Positions 37,683 to 46,189 are shown, counted from the first letter of the stretch. The stretch: DNA of 64,000 nt from an uncultured bacterium (GCA_949296425.1 CASFPN010000040.1:41568-105567); one strand, 5' to 3'. Translations and numbers: made by a program. Notes: generated by a model not told the origin, from the letters alone.

Positions 37683-38023
37683 TGACAGCTTCCTATAAAC
37701 GCTGGTATGATCACGATCCTTTATTACTTGAAGTTATTGAGCTTTTAAAGAATTATCAAACGGAATTAAGAGCTCAGGCAGAAATTTTCTTGAAAAAAAT
37801 TGAAGAAAAAGTGTCAAAAGAAACAATTGATAAATTTTATGCAATGGTAAAACCGGTAAATGCAAATAACCGCTGGTACGACAAAGACCCCGTTATATCA
37901 AAAACCGTTGAAATTTTAAGAATCGTACCTCCTGAAGCGCAAAAAATATGCGCACAGAATTTTATCAGAACTCTTAAAGAAATGGGAATTGAATACGAAA
38001 GCCCCAATAAAACGGAAGCGTAG
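37682..38023 (+). CDS. Small protein with a duplicated RWYDxDP motif
   Basis: 113 residues, translationally coupled to murA (TAATG). It contains two related halves: KRWYDHDPLLLEVIELLKNYQTELRAQAEIFLKKI and, about 53 residues later, NRWYDKDPVISKTVEILRIVPPEAQKICAQNFI. No domain is recognised. The duplication suggests a helical-hairpin repeat. Coupling to murA hints at an envelope-related or regulatory role, which is inference only. Confidence 0.75.
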   Translation: MTASYKRWYDHDPLLLEVIELLKNYQTELRAQAEIFLKKIEEKVSKETIDKFYAMVKPVNANNRWYDKDPVISKTVEILRIVPPEAQKICAQNFIRTLKEMGIEYESPNKTEA

Positions 38024-38049
38024 CCAATTTTTAGATTTGTTATATATAA

Positions 38050-38080
38050 AAAAAGATGGTTTCAAATACCATCTTTTTAT
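38050..38080 (+). terminator. Intrinsic terminator after murA operon
   Basis: Stem GATGGT (38055-38060) pairs with ACCATC (38068-38073), flanked by A and T runs (TCTTTTT), so it may work in both directions. Confidence 0.75.
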
Positions 38081-38108
38081 TGTTCCTTTTTTCCTAAATT
38101 CCTATTGA

Positions 38109-38396
38109 TTATCTAACGACTTTTGTAACAAAGTTTGCTATTTCAAAAAATGAATCTTTTACAAACTCTTTTGCCAGAGTTTTAATCGGTCTGTTTTCAA
38201 TAACGTCAAATACATAATAAATCGGGTCTTTTGCATTATTGAAACGCATTCTTCTGTCTTTCAATGCAAGATAATTGTAATCTTCTATATTAAATTCACC
38301 TGCATTTTGATTTTTATTTCTTCTCTTTCTGAGCAGTGATCCAAACTGACCATTGCCGCCTGTGTTATTATTTAATTCGCCTGTTGTTGGTAACAT
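38109..38396 (-). CDS. Small hypothetical protein
   Basis: 95 residues. It has a low-complexity Asn/Gly-rich N-terminus (TGELNNNTGGNGQFGSLL), a basic patch (RKRRNKNQN) and a helical C-terminus (PIKTLAKEFVKDSFFEIANFVTKVVR). No family is recognised. An AGAGAGAGA stretch before the ATG can serve as a weak ribosome site. It is isolated between a terminator and the prepilin gene. Confidence 0.5.
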   Translation of the reverse strand: MLPTTGELNNNTGGNGQFGSLLRKRRNKNQNAGEFNIEDYNYLALKDRRMRFNNAKDPIYYVFDVIENRPIKTLAKEFVKDSFFEIANFVTKVVR

Positions 38397-38496
38397 TTTC
38401 TTTTCTCTCTCTTATTTATCTCTTACATATATATAAAGTATATAAGAAAGAAAAAATTGCTTTTTATTAAAGTTTTAAGTTAATAATTGTTTACAA

Positions 38497-39078
38497 TTAT
38501 AATTTTCTTGGATAATCATCTGGTATATGCCAACCGTTACGCTGTATTAATAAACAGCAATACCAACCGGTATCCCTGCATTCATTATATAAGCCTTCTT
38601 CTGTAATATTAGTGTAGTATGCATAATTCGCAAAAACGCCTTTTTCTTTGTAATCGGCAGATATACTTCCTTTAGGGTCAAACATAAAAACGAACGAATT
38701 TGTGCCGTCATTTCGTTCCTTATTATCAGTTACAAATCTTAGGTAAGTACCTGAATATACCATATAAGTTCCATCTGCAAAATATAAATTTAATGAGGAA
38801 CTTGTATCAGACTTTACTTCCCGAACATTTGTCAAATACTTTTTTAAATAGTTATTATACATATCGTGCGGAGTATTCCATTCCCAGTCTTTTGCAGGCC
38901 CAAATTCAACCTCGGCTAATTTTACTGCTTGGTTTATTGTGGAATAAAATTTTTTTAACTTTGTTTCAACAACTTTCTTTCGGTAACCCTGAATCATGGT
39001 TGGGAGTGTAAGTGCCGCTATTACCCCGATTACACCCAGAGTAATCAAGACTTCCGCAAGTGTGAATCCTTTTTTCAT
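38497..39078 (-). CDS. Prepilin-like protein A (type IV pilin/pseudopilin)
   Basis: 193 residues. The start MKKGFTLAEVLITLGVIGVIAALTLPTM is chosen because a GGAGG site lies 5-6 nt upstream; an upstream ATG overlaps that site. The prepilin peptidase site is G^FTLAE with Glu at +5 of the mature protein, followed by the hydrophobic assembly helix. The C-terminal domain has four Cys (NECRDTGWYCCLL region). It is divergent from an XRE regulator with a palindrome between them, the same arrangement as prepilin B at 46318-47016. Confidence 0.85.
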   Translation of the reverse strand: MKKGFTLAEVLITLGVIGVIAALTLPTMIQGYRKKVVETKLKKFYSTINQAVKLAEVEFGPAKDWEWNTPHDMYNNYLKKYLTNVREVKSDTSSSLNLYFADGTYMVYSGTYLRFVTDNKERNDGTNSFVFMFDPKGSISADYKEKGVFANYAYYTNITEEGLYNECRDTGWYCCLLIQRNGWHIPDDYPRKL

Positions 39079-39093
39079 TTTTACCTCCATTAT

Positions 39094-39112
39094 TGTAAGA
39101 TGACATCTTACA
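39094..39112. promoter_or_regulatory. Palindromic operator between prepilin A and its XRE regulator
   Basis: TGTAAGATGACATCTTACA, a 19-bp palindrome with a single central base, in the short divergent intergenic region. The size and symmetry fit an XRE dimer site controlling one or both genes. Confidence 0.6.
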
Positions 39113-39145
39113 TATTTAACAATATTATTGTTGCAAAATAGATTT

Positions 39146-39355
39146 ATGTCAAGACTTGAAAAACTCGGTCAAAACATAAAAAAATATCGAAAAATGAAAA
39201 AATTATCTCAGAATGAATTTGCGGAGATGATTAATTTTTCCAGAGAACACCTTGCCTGTATTGAAACAGGAAAAGAATATATAAGCCTCAGAAAACTGTT
39301 CTTAGTAGCAGATACTCTTGGAGTCCCGCTTACTAAACTTATTGATTTTGATTAA
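39146..39355 (+). CDS. XRE-family HTH regulator A
   Basis: 69 residues from ATG 39146 (MSRLEKLGQNIKKYRKMKKLSQNEFAEMINFSREHLACIETGKEYISLRKL), essentially only a lambda-repressor-type helix-turn-helix; the recognition segment is LSQNEFAEMINFSREHLACIETG. An in-frame TTG at 39128 is a less likely start. It probably binds the palindrome at 39094-39112. It ends 2 bp from the convergent tolC-like gene. Confidence 0.85.
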   Translation: MSRLEKLGQNIKKYRKMKKLSQNEFAEMINFSREHLACIETGKEYISLRKLFLVADTLGVPLTKLIDFD

Positions 39356-39357
39356 TT

Positions 39358-40779
39358 TTACTGGCCGAGTTCAATAATATCAGATTCATCCGCTGTGAGG
39401 TTTTTACCGATTGCTTTTTCAAGCTGTGCCTTTGCTGAATTGTACTGGTATAATGCGTTATAATAGCTTAACTGCGCCTGTTGATAGTTGATTTGAGCGT
39501 CTTTAAGCTCTGTCGGATTAGCTTCTCCAACACGGTATCTGCCGTAGGAAAGTTCATAATTTTCTTTTGCCTGTTTTACACCCAAAATTGCAACAGGCAT
39601 CTGATTCTTCTTTTCTTCAAGGGTTAAAAACGCGTTTTGAATTTCCAAATATATCTGGTTCTGGGTATTTTTTGCGTTAGCAATCTCTTTGTCATACAAA
39701 TATCTGGCTTCCTGAATTTCATTTTTTATCAGCATGCCGTTTATTGTCGGAAAATTCAAATAACCTCCGATATTGTAACCGTGGTTTGATGTCCAGTGTT
39801 TACCGCCTATCTGCAATTGGCCTTCAATTGAAAGAGTCGGGAAGTAGGATTTTTTTACGAGTTTTAATGTCTGGTTTGCACTTTCAACTTTTAATTCGGC
39901 AAGTTTCAACTCGGGTCGTGCTTCTCTTGCAATTTCTATTGATTTGTTAAATGTAATGTTTACAGGTTCATACTTTAATCTTTCCTGAACATTATACTTA
40001 TCAATAAAAGGAACACCCATAATATTATTCAACTTAGCAACTGCAAGGTTAACGGCATTATCAGCCTGAATAAGCTGTAATTTTGCGTTACTCAGGTTAA
40101 CCTCTGCAATTGTTACATCAACTTTAGGATTCATTCCGATTTCATAGAAAGCTTTTGCCTGATTGTAAAACATTTCAAACTTATGAACTGTATCTTCCGC
40201 AACTCGTTTGTTTTCAAAGGCGTAAAGAAGATTAAAATATGCATCTTTAGTTTGATAGATTACATCGTTAATTGTCGCTCCGAGAGTTGTTTTATAGGCT
40301 TCATAATCCAATCTTTTGATTGTTGCCTGATTTTGCGTAACACCGAAGTCATAAAGCATTTGCTGAAGCGTAACCTGCCCCAGTATGTAGTAGTTAAAAG
40401 TCAAATTCCTGCCTAAAGCATCGGATAATTGTAACTGTCTAATTCTTGTGTAGCCGGTCTGCCAACTTAGTTGCGGAAAATAGTTTGACCAGACCTGCTT
40501 AATTCTGGAATCAGAGGCAAGAATATCATGAAAAGCTGCATTTATTTGCGGATTGTTGCCTAATGCAAGTTCAATACAGCGTTCAAGCGTCATATCAATA
40601 TTTTTCTCAACCGAACCTTCAATAACAAAATCAGGTTGCTTATCTTTAGGTTTTGGCAGAACAGCATCTGCTTTCGGGTATTCTTTTTCACTTACAGAAT
40701 TTCCTATATCCTGTGCACACAACCCTGTTTGCGAGGTCATACATAATATTAAACTTACCAATAATATCTTTCTTAACAT
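39358..40779 (-). CDS. TolC-family outer-membrane efflux protein
   Basis: 473 residues. A signal peptide (KILLVSLILCMTSQTGLCA) is followed by two outer-membrane-efflux repeats (from about residue 60), each with long helices and beta-strand segments; LDYEAYKTTLGATINDVIYQTKDAYFNLLYAFENKRVAEDTV is typical, and the final YNSAKAQLEKAIGK is the family end motif. It forms the exit duct of the tripartite pump and overlaps the RND stop by one base (TAATG). Confidence 0.92.
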   Translation of the reverse strand: MLRKILLVSLILCMTSQTGLCAQDIGNSVSEKEYPKADAVLPKPKDKQPDFVIEGSVEKNIDMTLERCIELALGNNPQINAAFHDILASDSRIKQVWSNYFPQLSWQTGYTRIRQLQLSDALGRNLTFNYYILGQVTLQQMLYDFGVTQNQATIKRLDYEAYKTTLGATINDVIYQTKDAYFNLLYAFENKRVAEDTVHKFEMFYNQAKAFYEIGMNPKVDVTIAEVNLSNAKLQLIQADNAVNLAVAKLNNIMGVPFIDKYNVQERLKYEPVNITFNKSIEIAREARPELKLAELKVESANQTLKLVKKSYFPTLSIEGQLQIGGKHWTSNHGYNIGGYLNFPTINGMLIKNEIQEARYLYDKEIANAKNTQNQIYLEIQNAFLTLEEKKNQMPVAILGVKQAKENYELSYGRYRVGEANPTELKDAQINYQQAQLSYYNALYQYNSAKAQLEKAIGKNLTADESDIIELGQ

Positions 40780-43700
40780 TATTTATCCTTTTTCCTGAAT
40801 TTTTTTGACACGGAAAGTTTAAAGTTTTCAACAAGAACAAAGAATGCCGGCACAAGGAAAGTTCCGATAAACGCAACAGCCATCATACCGCCAAATACAG
40901 TCATACCAACGGAATTTCGACTGGCAGCACCTGCCCCCTTTGCAAATACCAGAGGCAGCAGACCGAGAATGAAGGCAATATTGGTCATCATAACAGCCCT
41001 AAACCTTAATTTCGCCGCTTGCATTGCCGATTCTACAATTCCCATACCGCCTTGATGCGCGTCTTTTGCAAATTCAATAATCAAAATTGCCTGCTTTGTA
41101 GACAAACCGATTAACATAACAAGCCCGATCTGGGAATACAAGTCGAGCGAATACCCAGAAACATACTGGAAGAATAACGCTCCCACCAATGCAACAGGAG
41201 AAATCAACAGTACTGCAACCGGAAGCATCCAGCTTTCGTACAAACCGACAAGAAACAGGTATATAAATACAAGCGACATCGCCAATATAGGCCCTATCTG
41301 TCCGCTTGATTCCTTTTCCTGCAGCGAACTTCCCGACCACGCATACCCCATATCCTGCGGCAAAACTTCATCCGAAATTTTTTCCATTGCACCCATAGCA
41401 TCGCCGGAACTTACACCGTTACGCGCCTGACCGTTTATCGTAATTGCAGGGTACATGTTAAATCTGGTTAAACTGTAAGGTCCTACAACATTGCTGACAG
41501 ATACAACAGCCGATAGAGGCACCATTGTACCTTTGGAATTTTTTACGTAAATTTTTTCAATATCAGCAGGTTTTTCTCTGAACGGAGAATCTGCCTGCAA
41601 ATACACACGGTAAACACGTCCGTACTTATTAAAGTCGTTAACATAAGATTTTCCGAAGTATCCTGAAAGTGCACTATATATTTCCGAGATATCAACACCC
41701 TGCGCAAGCGCTTTATCCTCGTTAACTTTTATCATCAATTGCGGCAAATTAGCCGTAAACGAAGTATAAACCATCTGGAAAGCCGAATTTTTATTTGCAG
41801 CTTCAATTAATTTTTGCGCCTCATCGTAAAGCTCCTGCGGGGTTCTGTCACCCTTGTCAAGCAGCTGGTATTCAAACCCGCCGAACATACCCAAACCAGA
41901 AATTGACGGCGGCGAAAAAGACGCTATTGTTGCGGAAGGATAATTTGCAAATTCTTTTTTAATTTTACTTAAAATACTTTGCATAGACAAATCCTTACTT
42001 TTACGCTTTGACCAATCATCAAGTTCTGCGACTATAAGTGCCGTATTTTCACCGGAATAACCAACCATTGTAATCGTATTTTTAACACCAGGAATTTTCA
42101 AGATTCTTTCTTCTATTTCGGTTGCAACCATGTCGGTTCTGGAAGCCGATGATCCGTCAGGCAGCTGAATTTGAGAGAACACCGCACCTTTATCCTCAGT
42201 CGGCAAGAATCCTTTAGGTATTAAATAAAACATCCCTAGCGTAAACGCAATTACAACAGCATAAAGACTCATTGTCAGCAAGGGAGAATTAATAAATAAT
42301 TTTACACCCTCTAAATACTTATCCCTGACACCGTTAAACCAGTCATCAAATTTCTGGATAAATTCAAAATCAGCCTTTTCCTCGCCTGGTTTCAATATCA
42401 TTGCACAAAGAGCAGGTGCAAGCGTCAATGCAACCAGTGTTGACAAACCGATTGATGAAGCGATACAAAGCGCAAACTGTCTGAACATCTGCCCCGTAAT
42501 TCCTGACATAAATGATACCGGAACAAATACCGCCATCAAAACCAAAGATGTTGCAAGAACAGCACCGAATACTTCTTCCATAGTAACTTCCGTTGCATCA
42601 ACCGGAGATTTACCTTCCTGAATATGCCTTTGCGTGTTTTCAAGAACAACGATAGCATCGTCAACAACCAGACCTACTGCAAGAACAAGACCGAATAAAA
42701 TAAGCAGGTTTACTGAAAAACCCAAAATATTCATAAATATAAACACACCGATTAGAGAAACCGGAATCGCGCAAAAAGGTATAAGTGCGGCTCTGGCGCT
42801 GCCTAAAAACATATAAGTCACAATGCCGACAAGCACAATAGCAAGCCCTATCGCGCTTATAACTTCCTTAATAGATTCCCGTACAAACTCAGTTTCATCC
42901 CTTTGTATTTTATACTCAATACCGGGCGGAAATCCCTTACTCAACTCCTTCATTTTTGCACGAATTTTATTTGAAAGATCAATCGCGTTAGCCTCCGGAA
43001 GCTGGCTGACTGAAATAATCGCAGAATCCTTTCCGCCTATGCGCGAGAAGTATGAGTAACTTTCAGCACCCAGTTGAACTCTTGCTATATCTTTAAGCTT
43101 AATCTGCGAACCATCGGGTTTTGAGCGGATAATAATATTTTCAAACTCAGAAACATCTTTCAAACGGCCTTTTGTCCTCATCGTAAGCTTTATCATCTGT
43201 TTATTTGCCATAGGTTCAACACCGAGATCCCCTGCAGGAACCTGAGTATTTTGAGCTTGAATTGCCGCATTAACCTCGGACACGGAAACCCCGAGATTTG
43301 CCATTTTCGCAGCATCCAGCCATATCCTCATTGAATAATCGGAAGATCCGAACACAACAACCTTACCCACACCTTTAATACGGGCAAGTTCATCTTTAAT
43401 ATATATAGAAGCATAGTTAGCAATATACAAAGAATCATAAGTATGTGTCGGCGAATTAACGGAAATCATCATCAAACCCGGGCCGCCCGTTGATTTTCTG
43501 ACAGTCAGTCCGTATCTGCGAACATCCTCAGGCAGACGCGGAGTGACAAGCTGAAGCTGGTTTTGAACGTTTACAACAGCCATATCAGGGTCAGAACCGA
43601 TTTCAAAGTATAACGTAAGCTGATACTGCCCGTTTTGCGAAGTTGATGACATATAAATCATATCTTCAACACCGTTCAACTGCGCTTCAACAGGCGCTGC

Positions 43701-43901
43701 GATAGTATCTTCCACAACGTCAGAACTTGCCCCCGCATAAGTTGCGGTTACAATAACCTGTGGCGGCGTAATTGACGGGTATTCTTCCAGAGGAAGCGCA
43801 AGTATCATAAGTGCACCCGCAAGCATTATTGCCAGTGATATTACAATAGCCAGCTTTGGCCGTTTTATAAATAAGTTTCCTTGTTTTTCGTTTTGCATCA
43901 T
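40779..43901 (-). CDS. RND multidrug efflux pump, HAE1 family (AcrB/MexB-like)
   Basis: 1040 residues, full length. It begins NLFIKRPKLAIVISLAIMLAGALMILALPLEEYPSITPP. The proton-relay Asp pair is in VLAVGLVVDDAIVVLENTQRH (TM4), followed by periplasmic porter and docking domains and a second set of membrane helices (IGLSTKQAILIIEFA for TM10). It exports hydrophobic compounds using the proton gradient. It is the central gene of the adaptor-pump-TolC operon; the substrate range cannot be read from sequence. Confidence 0.95.
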   Translation of the reverse strand: MMQNEKQGNLFIKRPKLAIVISLAIMLAGALMILALPLEEYPSITPPQVIVTATYAGASSDVVEDTIAAPVEAQLNGVEDMIYMSSTSQNGQYQLTLYFEIGSDPDMAVVNVQNQLQLVTPRLPEDVRRYGLTVRKSTGGPGLMMISVNSPTHTYDSLYIANYASIYIKDELARIKGVGKVVVFGSSDYSMRIWLDAAKMANLGVSVSEVNAAIQAQNTQVPAGDLGVEPMANKQMIKLTMRTKGRLKDVSEFENIIIRSKPDGSQIKLKDIARVQLGAESYSYFSRIGGKDSAIISVSQLPEANAIDLSNKIRAKMKELSKGFPPGIEYKIQRDETEFVRESIKEVISAIGLAIVLVGIVTYMFLGSARAALIPFCAIPVSLIGVFIFMNILGFSVNLLILFGLVLAVGLVVDDAIVVLENTQRHIQEGKSPVDATEVTMEEVFGAVLATSLVLMAVFVPVSFMSGITGQMFRQFALCIASSIGLSTLVALTLAPALCAMILKPGEEKADFEFIQKFDDWFNGVRDKYLEGVKLFINSPLLTMSLYAVVIAFTLGMFYLIPKGFLPTEDKGAVFSQIQLPDGSSASRTDMVATEIEERILKIPGVKNTITMVGYSGENTALIVAELDDWSKRKSKDLSMQSILSKIKKEFANYPSATIASFSPPSISGLGMFGGFEYQLLDKGDRTPQELYDEAQKLIEAANKNSAFQMVYTSFTANLPQLMIKVNEDKALAQGVDISEIYSALSGYFGKSYVNDFNKYGRVYRVYLQADSPFREKPADIEKIYVKNSKGTMVPLSAVVSVSNVVGPYSLTRFNMYPAITINGQARNGVSSGDAMGAMEKISDEVLPQDMGYAWSGSSLQEKESSGQIGPILAMSLVFIYLFLVGLYESWMLPVAVLLISPVALVGALFFQYVSGYSLDLYSQIGLVMLIGLSTKQAILIIEFAKDAHQGGMGIVESAMQAAKLRFRAVMMTNIAFILGLLPLVFAKGAGAASRNSVGMTVFGGMMAVAFIGTFLVPAFFVLVENFKLSVSKKFRKKDK

Positions 43902-43914
43902 ATCCCTTTTATTT

Positions 43915-44018
43915 GGAAGATAAGAGGGTAGGAGGATAAGAAGATAGGCAAATTTCAGTATTTTACATAATTTTTATATAAAAGCTTACCCTCTTACCTT
44001 CTTACCCTCCTATCTTCT
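43915..44018. repeat. Imperfect inverted repeat between adaptor and pump genes
   Basis: Left arm 43915-43948 (GAAGATAAGAGGGTAGGAGG...) and right arm 43985-44018 (...TACCCTCCTATCTTCT) are about 34-bp imperfect complements. The right arm overlaps the stop of the adaptor gene. In the mRNA this would be a long hairpin in the 115-nt gap before the RND gene. Confidence 0.65.
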
Positions 44019-45177
44019 ATTTTGTTACTTTTTCTGTTTTAATTTTCTGCATTTCTTCTTCTGTTACGATTTTTACAGGTTTTCCCGGAGTAACCTTCTG
44101 TAAGCCCTCGGTAATTATTCTGTCGCCTTTTTGCAGTCCTTCATTGATAATCCAGTTATGCCCGCTCTGCTCCCCTGTTTTTACATAAATAAGCTGCGGA
44201 AGATTATTTTCATCAAGCTTATACACATATTTCCCGGCCTGATTTTCCAGAACAGCCGTTACAGGTGCCACAGGCACGTTAACAGGTTTGTTTGCATAAA
44301 GTTTTACCGTTACAAATTCCCCGTGAATTAAAGCATTATCAGGATTTTCAAAAGTAGCTCTCATTGTAACCGTACCCGTTGACGTGTCAACTTTGTTATC
44401 CTGAAAATCCTGAACACCTTTCAACGGATATTTTGAACCGTTGCTCATAATCAATTCAACCTTGCGGTTTTTGTTAGCGTCACCGTCAGATGATGCAAGA
44501 GATTGAAAGTCCTTTGAATCAAGGGGAAAAGTAACATAAATCGGATTCGTGCTGTTAATTGTTGTTAAAGCCCCGGTGCTCGGCGAAACATAGTTTCCGA
44601 CGGTCACGTTAATAATCCCGACTTTTCCGTCAACGGGAGATTTTACATTTGTATATCCCAAATTTCTCTGAGCATCGTTGTATGAAGCCTTTGCAGAAGC
44701 AAGCTGGGCTTTCAGAGAATCTCTGTTAGAAAGCATTTCATCATACTGCGCCTTTGCAATATAATCTTTTTTAACAAGTTCAGCGGAACGCGCAAGCTGT
44801 TTTTCTGCATACACAAGCTTTGCGGTTAAATTTTTAACATTTGCAGCCGCAACATTTGCAGCGTTAGAGTATTCCGTAGGTTCAATCAAAAAGAGAACCT
44901 GCCCTTCTTTTACAAAATCACCTTCTTTAAAGTAACTTTTCTGTAAATATCCAGAAATACGTGCCAGAACATCAACTCTGTATTTTGAAACCACACGCCC
45001 CGGCGCTTCAAAATTTCTTATTACACTTTCTTCCTGAATTTCCTGTACTGTAACAGAGGGGGCCGGTTTGTTCATCATAGCTTTTCCCTGCAAAAAATTT
45101 GTAATTAGAGAATAACCGTACCTGATTAAAATTGCGCCCACAATTACGAAAAGAAATATTATAATATTTTTCTTCAT
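44017..45177 (-). CDS. Efflux pump periplasmic adaptor (membrane fusion protein)
   Basis: 386 residues. An N-terminal membrane anchor (IIIFLFVIVGAILIRYGYSLI) is followed by the lipoyl half-motif VLARISGYLQKSYFKEGDFVKEGQVLFLIEP (about 70-100), a coiled-coil hairpin (AAANVKNLTAKLVYAEKQLARSAELVKKDYIAKAQYDEM), the second lipoyl half (VKSPVDGKVGIINVTVGNYV) and a beta-barrel/membrane-proximal C-terminus. It links the RND pump to TolC. First gene of the operon. Confidence 0.93.
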   Translation of the reverse strand: MKKNIIIFLFVIVGAILIRYGYSLITNFLQGKAMMNKPAPSVTVQEIQEESVIRNFEAPGRVVSKYRVDVLARISGYLQKSYFKEGDFVKEGQVLFLIEPTEYSNAANVAAANVKNLTAKLVYAEKQLARSAELVKKDYIAKAQYDEMLSNRDSLKAQLASAKASYNDAQRNLGYTNVKSPVDGKVGIINVTVGNYVSPSTGALTTINSTNPIYVTFPLDSKDFQSLASSDGDANKNRKVELIMSNGSKYPLKGVQDFQDNKVDTSTGTVTMRATFENPDNALIHGEFVTVKLYANKPVNVPVAPVTAVLENQAGKYVYKLDENNLPQLIYVKTGEQSGHNWIINEGLQKGDRIITEGLQKVTPGKPVKIVTEEEMQKIKTEKVTK

Positions 45178-45310
45178 GAACTCTCCCTCATCCGGTAAAA
45201 ATTAAATTATATATATAATAATATTTAATATTTTTTGTGTTGTTATAACAACAATTTTATTATCAACTTTTTTTGATGTCAATAACATAGGTGAATAAGT
45301 ATAAATTAAC

Positions 45311-45384
45311 TCCCCTCTCTCGGGAGAGGGATTAAGGGATAGGGTGCTTATTTACTCCCCTCCCTCGGGGGAGGGGTTGGGGTG
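45311..45384. repeat. G/C-rich dispersed repeats upstream of peptide module 1
   Basis: Two units with CTCCCCTCTC-CGGGAGAGGG-type hairpins and a GGGGTTGGGGTGAGG tail. The same family occurs at 45733-45860, 47203-47320, 47680-47875, 48513-48541, 53641-53672, 54040-54250 and 60812-60845. The stretch 45178-45310, between the adaptor gene and this repeat, is AT-rich with no gene seen. Confidence 0.75.
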
Positions 45385-45507
45385 AGGTCAGATTTCCACT
45401 CACCAGTCAAAATAAACTTTTAATCTTTACACTTGACAAACCGAACAAAATAGTAAATAATATAACTACAGGGTGGCAGCTTGCCAAGCTTGCCGGATAC
45501 TCTGAGA
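45381..45507. repeat. 127-bp direct repeat, copy 1
   Basis: Identical base for base to 47319-47445. It contains the leader sequence, promoter and first 40 nt of antisense RNA 1. Identity stops exactly where the module-specific pairing element begins. Confidence 0.9.
45433..45461 (+). promoter_or_regulatory. Promoter of antisense RNA 1
   Basis: TTGACA (45433-45438), a 17-bp spacer, AATAAT (45456-45461). Predicted start near 45468. Confidence 0.75.
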
Positions 45508-45549
45508 GACTTAGACGGTTCTTATCTGTTCAGGTAAGAGCCGTTTTTT
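45468..45549 (+). ncRNA. Antisense RNA 1, putative type I antitoxin
   Basis: A predicted RNA of about 82 nt. The 5' part can fold (GGCA-GCT-TGCC hairpin and AAGCTT). Then comes the pairing element GAGACTTA (45506-45513), repeated on the same strand in the toxin leader at 45634-45641, so the RNA is complementary to the mRNA leader there. It ends with an intrinsic terminator: a 12-bp stem at 45516-45543 (with two G-U pairs), then TTTTTT. The last 28 nt are also antisense to the 3' end of the peptide gene. Confidence 0.7.
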
Positions 45550-45602
45550 AATATGTACAAAATCAAAAAGATTAGTAATAAACTAATATTGAAATTTTCC
45601 AT
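45522..45602 (-). CDS. 26-residue hydrophobic peptide 1, putative type I toxin
   Basis: Starts MENFN, has an uninterrupted hydrophobic core of about 12 residues (SLLLIFLILYIL), and ends KNGSYLNR. The ATG is preceded by AGGGGG at a good distance. The paralogue at 47460-47540 has 18 of 26 identical residues with conservative changes and silent codon differences, which shows the frame is under protein-level selection. Size and hydrophobicity fit membrane-acting type I toxins (Fst, Ibs, Ldr types), but the sequence is not one I recognise. The final codons lie inside the terminator stem of the antisense RNA. Confidence 0.7.
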   Translation of the reverse strand: MENFNISLLLIFLILYILKNGSYLNR

Positions 45603-45697
45603 ATCAGCCCCCTTTCTAGTCGGGAACCAACCCGAGACTTAAACGATTGTGTTGGCGATTCCGTTTCGAAAAGAGCACCTTTTACCCTGCGGTATTT

Positions 45698-45726
45698 ATA
45701 ATACCATAAGCCTAGCTGTTTGTCGA
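45698..45726 (-). promoter_or_regulatory. Promoter of peptide 1 mRNA
   Basis: On the minus strand TCGACA (45721-45726), a 17-bp spacer, TATTAT (45698-45703). Predicted start near 45691, giving a structured leader of about 90 nt that includes the pairing element. Confidence 0.65.
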
Positions 45727-45732
45727 TATTTT

Positions 45733-45860
45733 TTACCCTCTCTCTAACTCTCTCCCAGGGAGAGAGGACGCTTAACTACTCCCCTCCCTTGGGGGAGGGG
45801 TTGGGGGAGAGGGTGATTCTTACTTCCCCTCCCTTGGGAGAGGGGTTGGGGGAGAGGGTA
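45733..45860. repeat. G/C-rich dispersed repeats between module 1 and XRE regulator B
   Basis: Three tandem-like units of the CCCTCTCTCT...AGAGAGG / CTCCCCTCCCTTGGGGGAGGGG-TTGGGGGAGAGGGT family, each able to form a hairpin. They run up to the stop of the regulator gene. Confidence 0.75.
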
Positions 45861-45862
45861 AA

Positions 45863-46189
45863 TTATCTTCTATTCTTATGTATCGCCCCGATAATATCCT
45901 TTATTAAATTAAGCTCCTTGACAGATGAAATTTGAACCAGAGTATAAATTTCATTCCTTAACTTGTCATCATTTATTTTTGAAAGATTAAAAAATTCGTT
46001 GATATCTATTTCCAGTATCTGAGCAATCTTGATAAAAGTTTCTATTGAAGGAAAAGAATTACCGTTTTCAATTGTGCACATGTGGCGTGGAGAAATGTCG
46101 ATTTTTTCAGACAGTTCCTCCTGTGAAAACCCGTGTTCTATGCGCAGTTGGCGTATTTTTTTACCGATAATTTCTTTGTCTAAATTCAT
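45863..46189 (-). CDS. XRE-family HTH regulator B
   Basis: 108 residues from the second of two adjacent ATGs (six bases after AGAGG). The N-terminal HTH is KKIRQLRIEHGFSQEELSEKIDISPRHMCTIENGNSFPSIETFIKIAQIL (about 9-60). The C-terminal helical tail (KLRNEIYTLVQISSVKELNLIKDIIGAI) is probably for dimerisation. It is divergent from prepilin B, with twin palindromes between them, so it likely represses that gene and itself. Confidence 0.88.
   Translation of the reverse strand: MNLDKEIIGKKIRQLRIEHGFSQEELSEKIDISPRHMCTIENGNSFPSIETFIKIAQILEIDINEFFNLSKINDDKLRNEIYTLVQISSVKELNLIKDIIGAIHKNRR

Noticed and set aside
45720..45935. Open frame of 71 codons over the repeats left of XRE regulator B
   Set aside because: Encoded by tandem G/C-rich repeats and the antisense strand of the regulator; a low-complexity artefact.
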